Assembly: GCA_000708835.1 (NCBI GenBank)
Contig: DF237660.1
Span: forward strand, 1-41,502
Reading direction: 5' to 3'
Source: Klebsormidium nitens
Taxonomy: Eukaryota; Streptophyta; Klebsormidiophyceae; Klebsormidiales; Klebsormidiaceae
Length of the DNA stretch: 41,502 bases
Part shown: piece after piece, positions 21,667 through 29,143 of the stretch
Numbering within the stretch: the stretch's first letter is position 1
How the letters are laid out: each line of letters opens with the position of its first letter
Program-made: the position numbers and the translations under genes
The notes under the pieces: model-generated
Databases searched by the model: none
Told to the model about the DNA's origin: nothing
What the model saw: only the letters and a program-made list of their open reading frames with translations

Positions 21667-22221
21667 ATGGATGCCATCCTTGGCTACCGTCCTCATGCCC
21701 GCGTTGCCATCCTGGACATGGATAAACAGATTCTTGAAAGTGCTCGGTCTGCAATTGTGAGGGCATATCAAGACTTTGGATCCCTTGAGACGACGTTGGA
21801 TGCCATTGCCCTGGGCGGCATCCGATCTTTAGCAGAACCGTTCAATGTGTCCCATATCTGCAGAGCCCTCGTGCGCTCGTTGATTGCGGAGGGTTTTCAT
21901 GCCTTTTGGGATAAAAGCAACGATAATTGCCCGTACGCTGTGAAGGTTAGCTGGAGAGCTGCTCTAAGAAATGCGACTCAAGCACGGCGCCGAGCCCGCA
22001 AGCTGCGGGTCGTGACGTCTAGGGAGATTGTGCACGATGCTCGAGTGGTTTCTCCCGTAGACCACATGCAGCCAAGAGCAATATCCCCTTCCTTCTCATC
22101 TCGTCCTCCGAGTGTCATCTGGACGGATTTTAACGTGCCTGTGCTAGGCTTAGAGCAACTGGTGAACCCAGAAAAGGTTCGAGGCGCTCTCGAGTCTCCT
22201 AAATCCGCCCGGTCTGGATAA
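21667..22221 (+). CDS. Uncharacterised 184-residue protein
   Basis: ATG 21667 to stop 22221, intronless. The first 115 residues look like a compact helical domain (AILDMDKQILESARSAIVRA, then VSHICRALVRSLIAEGFHAF), followed by a basic ATQARRRARKL stretch and a Pro/Ser-rich tail ending VLGLEQLVNP. I do not recognise a family. Placed between the HIRAN and recombinase genes on the same strand, it is likely part of the same module. Confidence 0.6.
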   Translation: MDAILGYRPHARVAILDMDKQILESARSAIVRAYQDFGSLETTLDAIALGGIRSLAEPFNVSHICRALVRSLIAEGFHAFWDKSNDNCPYAVKVSWRAALRNATQARRRARKLRVVTSREIVHDARVVSPVDHMQPRAISPSFSSRPPSVIWTDFNVPVLGLEQLVNPEKVRGALESPKSARSG

Positions 22222-22285
22222 CGGAATATACAAAAAAGCCCACTTGTCTATTTCTGTACACCGCTGGTCACATTATCTAGAGCTA

Positions 22286-22309
22286 GTATATTTTCGGCCG
22301 AAAATATAC
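22286..22309. promoter_or_regulatory. Perfect 24-bp palindrome
   Basis: Half-site GTATATTTTCGG meets its exact complement around a central CGGCCG, with no loop. It lies 65 bp after the unknown gene and 190 bp before the recombinase ATG. It could be an operator, a terminator-like cruciform, or a recombinase or origin site. Confidence 0.6.
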
Positions 22310-22365
22310 GAAACTCAAAGTACCCATCTTGCTTTTTATTCGGCTTCTACAAGCAGCGATAACCG

Positions 22366-22411
22366 TTTTCACCGTGAAAAGCTGCTAACGGTCTCGATTT
22401 GGTGAAATCGA
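22366..22411. repeat. Two further short dyads before the recombinase gene
   Basis: TTTTCAC-C-GTGAAAA at 22366-22380 and TCGATTT-GGTG-AAATCGA at 22394-22411, both perfect. With the 24-bp palindrome at 22286 they make three dyads in about 125 bp of the 276-bp gap 22222-22497. Confidence 0.6.
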
Positions 22412-22497
22412 TTTTGAACCTCGATATTCACGTTATCTGCGGAGGGGGCCTTCAGCGTGGTCAAGATTTTCTCGCCAGTATCCAGATAACCTGAAAG

Positions 22498-23553
22498 ATG
22501 CAAGGGCCTGCCAAGAGCACACGACACATAACCACGGTTTCTGAAGGCGGAAGGCTATTACGCCAGGTCTTTGAGGATGGCGATCGAAATGAGAACACGA
22601 TCGGTCAATATTGCAAGCACGTCATGCGCTTGTTCCAGGGTTTGCACGGGCAAAGGGATTTTAGCAATTTGAAATGGCTCAAGGACGCTGACGGAATCAT
22701 CAAGTACTTTCAAGAAGCCTACCCCTCAAAGCTGTCGATGCAGGCCACTGGGATTAACCCGCTTCTTGTGATAGCGCGCAAAGCATTTCCCGATGACAAA
22801 CAGCTCTATGATGCTTACTATAAGCGGTACACAGAGGTTCGAAAGCTCATGGATCAAAGCAAGCCGCCTCTCCAGCAACTAACAGAGCGCGAAGCAGCAA
22901 ATTGGAAAACTTTGGATCAAATTAACGAGCGCAGAGTGGAGCTACAGAGGCACGTCAATCGCAAGATTCTGAACAAGAAGCCCGAAGATTTGTCCGACGA
23001 GGACAAAATTGTGCTTTTTTGCCACCTCGTATTGTGCCTTTATAGCTATCAACCGGCAATTCGCAATGGATGGGGGGATTGCCCCATCGTGCGCTTAAAA
23101 GACATTAAAACAGTTGAGACTCGCGAGATCATGTCTGGATCCGGAAATTATCTGTTGGAATTCGAAAAAGACGAATTTCGTCTGGTATTGAATGATTTCA
23201 AGACCGTCCGTCACCATGGACCGACTTCCGTAGACATGTCGACCCGCTGCAACAACGTCATCTCGGAATCGCTGGAAGTCTTTCCGAGGAGGTACCTATT
23301 ATCTCGAATCAGGTCGCCCGACAAGCCAATGAGCCGAAATTATCTCTCAAAATTTTGCAGCACAGGTCTTTTCAAGGACGCAAGCGTGGGTTCGTGTCTT
23401 CTTCGCAAGATTTGTGTGAGCAATCTCTTCAAAGACGCCCCGAGCATAGCCGAGCGTGACGACCTTGCGCGGAGCATGTTGCATACGGCCGCTATGGCAC
23501 AGCGAACCTACGAGAAAAAATTCGACCAACACGGCTCTCGGATCCGGTTTTGA
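22498..23553 (+). CDS. Tyrosine recombinase/integrase (virophage/PLV-like)
   Basis: A 351-residue intronless protein. An N-terminal SAM-like region (NTIGQYCKHVMRLF and the following helices, about 30-110) precedes the catalytic part. The catalytic set reads R189 in YQPAIRNGWGD, K235 in LNDFKTVRHHGPTSVD, R303 in LLRKI, H329 in MLHTAAMAQ and the nucleophile Y338 in RTYEKK. This spacing and the xxHxxAxxQxxY end resemble integrases of virophages and polinton-like viruses. It would insert or excise a circular or linear DNA element. Start chosen at ATG 22498, the first of the frame. Its neighbours are a HIRAN protein and a primase-SF3 helicase. Confidence 0.85.
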   Translation: MQGPAKSTRHITTVSEGGRLLRQVFEDGDRNENTIGQYCKHVMRLFQGLHGQRDFSNLKWLKDADGIIKYFQEAYPSKLSMQATGINPLLVIARKAFPDDKQLYDAYYKRYTEVRKLMDQSKPPLQQLTEREAANWKTLDQINERRVELQRHVNRKILNKKPEDLSDEDKIVLFCHLVLCLYSYQPAIRNGWGDCPIVRLKDIKTVETREIMSGSGNYLLEFEKDEFRLVLNDFKTVRHHGPTSVDMSTRCNNVISESLEVFPRRYLLSRIRSPDKPMSRNYLSKFCSTGLFKDASVGSCLLRKICVSNLFKDAPSIAERDDLARSMLHTAAMAQRTYEKKFDQHGSRIRF

Positions 23554-23589
23554 ACGATTCACAATGTGCTCGCCACGTGGCAAATTCTT

Positions 23590-23943
23590 TCAGGACACTT
23601 GAATGCTTGTGAATGCACCCAAATGGAGCGAGGGCACTTCGGTCTCATCTGACGTGTCTGAAGACGCCATTTGATGATCAGCATGCTGCCATGCACGATG
23701 CGGACCGTTATCTACTGGAAAGCCTGCATCAAAGAGGCGCTGTAGAGTCCTCTGTTGACATGCATGCCCATTTTTGTAGCGCTCAAAGGCTTGGGCCAAA
23801 AGGATTGCATCCCTATGTCTGTAATAATACCTTTTCGTGTAAGTCTTTCGAGCATCCGGATGCTTTTCATAGAATTGCTTGATAGTTTTGCACACTTTGC
23901 AAGTGCAGCAATCGTTCAAAGCGCTTTCGTTATGCGACTCCAT
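23590..23943 (-). CDS. Small Cys-containing protein, divergent from the primase-helicase
   Basis: ATG 23943 gives about 117 residues. It begins MESHNESALNDCCTCKVCKT, then FYEKHPDARKTYTKRYYYRH, a basic tyrosine-rich stretch, then a tail without features. The CxxC start followed by K.YY..H.D resembles the short zinc-ribbon proteins common in phage and PLV genomes (CxxC...F...R..K.YY), but only the first cysteine pair is clear. Transcribed away from the primase-helicase gene across a 90-bp gap. Function unknown; possibly an HNH-like or transcription-related zinc ribbon that has lost its second half. Confidence 0.5.
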   Translation of the reverse strand: MESHNESALNDCCTCKVCKTIKQFYEKHPDARKTYTKRYYYRHRDAILLAQAFERYKNGHACQQRTLQRLFDAGFPVDNGPHRAWQHADHQMASSDTSDETEVPSLHLGAFTSIQVS

Positions 23944-24033
23944 GCTCAGTACTGATATTATGGTAAGAAAATGTGCTTGACCCGACACCAAACGCACGTG
24001 CGTTTAAACAGACTGGTTTTAAATCTTGTCAAA
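23944..24033. promoter_or_regulatory. Divergent intergenic region
   Basis: Ninety bases separate the minus-strand ATG at 23943 from ATG 24034 (GTCAAAATG context) of the primase-helicase. If the earlier ATG at 23971 is used, the gap is only 27 bp, which favours 24034. Both promoters must lie here or overlap the coding ends. Confidence 0.35.
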
Positions 24034-26830
24034 ATGTACGAAGAAATGGCGGACGCCCAAGCTAGCTTCTCAGGACCTCCAACCGCTCAAGACCCTAGGC
24101 CCGTAGGGCCCCGAGCAGTTGCAGACGAGATCCAACGGCTCTCCAACGTTGGGCTCTATGCAATTCCCGTGCGCATGTTCTGGAATGAAACAGAGGGTAA
24201 GAAAGATGCCAAATTTCCACACAAGTACGCAAACATCACAACGCCCGAATTGTGGAAACATTCTATCGATAAAGCAAAGCAGGAAAGGAAGGACGCCAAT
24301 GGAGTCGCAATCCTCACACGTCCCAGTCGGATCTTTGTGGTTGACGTTGACGTTTCGAGCAACGATAACAAAAAGCCGGGAATTCAGCTCTGGAACCAAC
24401 TCGTCAAGGAACATGGTGAGCCTAAAACACTAAAGGCACAATCAGAATCCGGTGGGTATCATTTCTATTTCAAAGCAGCTACACCCGGCCTAAAATGCAG
24501 CCGTAATTTTGAGAGCATTAAGGTGGGTGAAACTACCTATGGTATTGACGGTCGGGCTGGTGGAGGGGTCGTCTTTGCTTTTCCCGCAAGCTACGTCAAT
24601 GATCAGGGCAAGCTTGCCACATACGAATGGCTTGGAGGGCCTGCTAGCTTTGAAGCGTGTCAAGACATGCCTCAATGGCTCGTAAAGTTTTTGAATGATC
24701 ACGTTCAACAAACTGCATTGGACCAGACTAAAAAGCACAAGTCATGCGAGAATGACTCGAATGCTACCCCATCCGTTGTTAAGAACTCAACATCGATGGC
24801 GTCAGCACCTCTTGGAAACGTGCAAGAGGCCGTGCCTGGATTGGAACGAGCGCGTGAAAAGATTGAGGAGTTGTTGCGTGCCAAAGCGCCGGACGACTCT
24901 AGTATCTTCAACGGAGTCGGGAGAAGAACCGCGAGTGGCTGGCAGATTCTGAAGTACAAATTCAACGGCACGCGAACTTGCTTAAACGGCAACCAACATG
25001 ACTCAAATAAGTTCAGCATCCTAAGCAATGGGTGCGTCCTTGTGTACCGCTGTCTGAGTCCAGGATGCATCGATCGACCAAAGCAACTACTCGGCGTCTA
25101 CTTTTGGCCTGAGTGTTTGCCTCTGAGAGTGGACGGGGAACTTTTCAGGACCTGCGAAAGCTACATTCTCCTCTTCAAGTCGTCAACAGATGAAGGGGAA
25201 GAGAAAAACTTGAAGAAGAAGAAAGAAGATGACGAACAAACAAGAAGAGCAAAAATGGACTTGCACGATCTCGTCTTGCGTACCATGAACCATTACTTTG
25301 CCGTCGTGCGTTCGACAAAGGCGATTTACCTGGAGACAATCTACTCGAGAGACGCAAACGGGAAGCTTGAGCCTGAGGAGACCATCCATCGGTCCGGCCG
25401 CGACTTCCTCGAGGTCCGCAAGAATTTTCAGCTTGAAAGCCTGTCTGGAAAGAGCAAGGAGGTTGCCAAATTTTGGGAGAGCAGTTTCAAGCGCCGAGAA
25501 TACGATCAGATTATATTCGAGCCGGACCCATCAAAGGTTTCCTCACGACATTTCAATCTGTTCAGTGGGCTTAGTTTCAAACCACTCGACCACAGATTGA
25601 CGGACTTGGAGCTCGTGGAGTGCGAGGAACATATGCCAAGGCTCATGTGGCACTTCCGCAACATCATGTGCGATGGCTCCAAGGAGCGGTTCGACTACAA
25701 TATCCGTTGGATGGCGCACGCCGTTCAGAAGCCTTGGAGGAAGATTGGGGTGGCTCTCGTGTTCCGCAGTGGGCAAGGATGCGGAAAGTCTGTATTGTGG
25801 GACTTTTTTGGACGGATGATCCTTGGCGGCAAGTATTACCTTTATTGTAACGAAATCGAAAAGATCATTGGCAAATTTAACTCACTAGCAGCCAACAGGT
25901 TGTTGGTTGTGTTGGACGAATGTGGCAGTTGGGGCGGAGCGTATCGAATGAACGATCGGATAAAGTCCCTGATCACTCAAGAAACAACATGTATGGAGCG
26001 CAAAGGCCAAGACCCTATCAGCGTGGACGACAAAAGCAATATCGTGTTCACTACAAATAATTTCTGGCCTGTGAAACGAGAAGCAGACGATCGCCGATAC
26101 TCTTGCCAGCAAGTCTCGGATGCCAAGATGGGGAACAAACCATACTTTGATGCCCTCGTGGGAGAGTTGGAGAGCCCCGAAACCGCTTATTCACCTCTAT
26201 CCGGTATCTGTCATCCATCGATATCTCCGACTGGAATCCCCAAAAGATGCCGGTCACAGCTTGGGGGAGGGCCTCAAAGAGCACTCGATTCCACCTCACG
26301 TCAACATGATGCAAGCACTGCTCGAGAACGGATGCTTCCATCCTTCTTTAGAGACATGGGTAGCATCAGCAGACATTAAGCGGACATATGACGTGTTTTT
26401 GCATCAGATGGACATCAAAGAAGACCGCCATACCGACATCAACGTCTTGATGCGCTCTCTGGTTGCCGTTTTTAAGATGCGACCGCAGGCACGTTCCATT
26501 GATAAGGTGCGGACCCACAAGGGATGGTGGTTTGCCCCACAGGGCGCTATTTGCGAGGCTCTGCATAAAGGCAAGCTTCTGAGCTCCACTGTTGAGTGGG
26601 TGGATACATGGCAACGGCTTGACTACGACAAAGATAAGGAGGGGCCATGGATGACAGAGCCAACAGCTCTTCAAGAGCTAGTCAATGCCTCAAAAGGTTC
26701 GCGACAATCCGTTGCAGATCAAAATTGTTCGTTCTGCTTGAACCGTCATGTGTGGGAGGTAAGACGAAGTAAAGACGGAGAAGTATCGACACGAGAGAGG
26801 CCAAACAATGATTCTTCTCAAAGTGGATAG
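23971..26830 (+). CDS. Primase-polymerase/SF3 helicase fusion (PLV/virophage type), two frameshifts
   Basis: The frame from 23971 (likelier start 24034) carries an N-terminal AEP/prim-pol domain with FVVDVDV (D125, D127) and GGYHFYF (H164), a linker, then an SF3 helicase: Walker A GQGCGKS (601-607), Walker B VVLDECGSW (D649, E650), motif C ending N690 in FTTNN, and arginine finger DDRRY (about 706-710). This is the replicative protein of polinton-like viruses, virophages and D5-like systems. After VGELESP the frame is lost. Family-like sequence (a DISDWNP block) continues in a second frame at 26181-26260, then in a third frame (SIPPHVNMM) to a stop at 26830. Both shifts fit a single missing base beside CCCC 26175-26178 and GGGGG 26263-26267. 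So it is either a decaying gene or a homopolymer error in the assembly; the helicase core is intact. Confidence 0.85.
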
Positions 26831-26844
26831 ATACCAAATAGCTC

Positions 26845-27040
26845 ATTACCCTTCTATTACCCTAATCACACACACACACACACATGACGGTACCCATGAA
26901 TGGTGCCTATACCATACATTCTATTACCCTATTACCCAATTACCCATTGCTTTTGCAAGTATGGAACCTCGTGAATTCCTCTCATCACATGACAGATGTA
27001 AAAACGAAAATGGAACTTGGGGCGGTGGGTAATGGGTAAT
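26845..27040. repeat. ATTACCC repeats, (CA)9 and inverted GGGTAAT copies
   Basis: ATTACCC occurs at 26845, 26856, 26923, 26931 and 26939, and its complement GGGTAAT at 27027 and 27034, so the two sets can pair. A (CA)9 tract lies at 26867-26884. This 230-bp strip separates the 3' ends of the convergent primase-helicase and transposase genes and coincides with a GC change. It may be a junction between two elements. Confidence 0.6.
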
Positions 27041-27059
27041 AGAGTAATACAGAGGAACC

Positions 27060-29143
27060 TCAACAGCGCCCCCTCTTAATGGAGTCTCTCAAAGGATTAC
27101 TAGCCTTGCTCCAATACAATGCGTACTTTGAGCGCTCGAACAGCGTGTCGAGGATCGTCGTGAACCTGCTCAAGAGCCGCTTGATGCTCGTGATCTGCTG
27201 GAGGCTGGCCGCGCATCTCTTGAGGCCCGAGTTGATGCCCTCCGAGGCCGTCGTGATCGTGTGGCTGTGTTGTGGAAACAAGTCGATGAAGAGCGTCGGG
27301 GCACACGTGTGCGTCGCATAACGCTTTGCGCCAGACGGCGCGCAGCTCACGGGGCCCGAGTGGAACCGGTCGACAAGAAATAGCATGAACTTGGCCAGCT
27401 GTGGCACCCGGTTCAGCATCCACTCCTGGGCATTGCAAGCGGCATCCTCCACGATCGTGAGCCCACGCAACGTCCTAAAAGGGAACCGTGTGAGCAGCAC
27501 GGTCCCCAGGTCCGAGACGCTCTCACCGCCCTTCAGCCAATGGTATCCCAGGGGCGCTTGGTCCTGGCAGCACGCAATGAACATCCCGGCGCGCCCCTTT
27601 GATGACCGAGGGTTCGGGGCGCTGCAGTGCTGGGTGAGCCGCTCCTCCGAACCCCTCTTTCCCCGACCCGCTTCGTCTTCCCAATCGACGAACCGAGGCC
27701 GGCCGTACAACAAAGGGTGGAACGCGTAGGCCGAGACGGCGCCGACCCGCTCCGCGTAAGTTGCTGACGGCGCTCGAAGGAAGCCGCCGTCTTTGTAGCA
27801 CTGGGGCTCTCGAACTTCGAGCTCGAACAGAAGCGAGTTGGCAGCCCCCTTCAATGCCGCCCCGCGCTGCTCGGCATACTCCATTGCGGCCCCCTCCATC
27901 TGACCCGCAAGCCTCAGCTTCTCGCCTTCGATCGCCCAGAGGTGCTCGGTCGCATCATGGAGGGCGGCCAGAGGCGACCGCGACAAGGGCCCTGGCCGGT
28001 TTGCGCTGGGCTCGAAGCAGAGGAGGTTCGTGGCATAAATGTCGCGCACGAGCGGCCGCAGCGCCGCCGGAAAGGCGTACTGTCCGCCGGCGCTGGGATG
28101 CAGGCGCAGGACGGCCGCTAGCATGGGACCGTCGTTGGAGAGAAAGGCCATCCCTTGCGCATCGAGAGGCCCCTCCAGCAACACGTGTCTCAGCAGCTTC
28201 AGGGTGACGATGCGCCCAAACACCCAGGAGTACCTCGGAATGAGCAGCGCGTGCAGGAGGGCTCCATACGGCTGGAAGTGCGTGGGGCACCAACCGGTCG
28301 GCCCCACCGGCCCCTCCTTGAGAAACCCTTGCATCCAGGGCCGCCTCGGGACCCCCTGGCAGACGGCACACGTGGCCGGGTCAATACAAGCCCCCGCCTC
28401 CGTCACGAAGTCGATCAGGGCAACGACGTTTGCCGGAAGCCCTTCTCGTATCATGACGAACTCCTCCGGTTTTAAAGGCGCATTGCTCCCTTGCGCCGGA
28501 GCCTTTCGAAAGTTGCACCAGCGAAGCGCCAGGGCCCGTATTGCCGGCCGTAGCTCTGAGAGCCCGTTTCGGAACTTCCAAGGGCAGTCGATCCCTTCGA
28601 GCGGCACGTCGGATGGCCGCACTCCGCCTACGCTCAGAGGACTGAAGCCCCCAGCAACCCTCGTTGCCCTTGGATCCGGCTCGCAGATGCTGTGCAGCGA
28701 TGCCTCCGTCTCAGAGTCTCGCATCGCGCTTGAGTTGGCAAAAAATGTGCCGTCGAACGTGATGACCTTGTCCCGCCCAAAAGCGTAGGTCGACAGCTCG
28801 GAGCTCGGCCCCTCCGTTCGCTCCGGCCTCAGGGGGGTGCCGGCCTTTTGGGCCTCAGCCCCGGCCGCCTCTACCTCGCATGTGTACAGATGCGCGCAAT
28901 CGGCGCGCGAGCAGACGTGCTGGATCCGAGGCCGGGCGGCCAAGTCGTTGAAGGCCTGCATAGCCGAGTCGAACACCCGGTCGTCCAGTCTAGGGACGTT
29001 GGGGCCCTCGAGGCTCCTTGTCGCCATGTCACCGGCCTCAAAGTTGAGGCTGTGGGCTGCCCCAGAGCTGCGGCAAAGTAATTTCGCAAGAGCAATCCGT
29101 GCGAGATGAGGTTGGTGCCGGAGAAGTTGAAGATGCCGTCTTC
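27060..29143 (-). CDS. KDZ-like transposase, catalytic segment
   Basis: About 700 codons, GC-rich. After a Cys pair region (HVCSRADCAHLYTC) comes FDGTFFANS, a long variable middle with CAVCQ and WCPTH clusters, then GMFIACCQ...GYHWLKGGES, TRFPFRTL, VEDAACNAQEW (27431-27460), FLVDRFH (27360-27380) and a final INSGLKR. This order (FDG ... C..G..YGFH...ES ... D.AC ... P......FLVDRFH ... N..L) matches, from memory, the Kyakuja-Dileera-Zisupton-like transposases with Cys clusters found in fungi and algae. Candidate catalytic acids are the D of FDG, the D of EDAAC, the D of VDRFH and a nearby E. The first exon frame (29143 to about 29100) and the main frame differ by one base. Confidence 0.7.

Noticed and set aside
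26845-27040. Interstitial telomere repeats
   Set aside because: GGGTAAT differs from the plant TTTAGGG unit and copies are few and irregular.
28039-28788. Long plus-strand open frame (249 codons) opposite the transposase
   Set aside because: Antisense shadow of the GC-rich catalytic segment.
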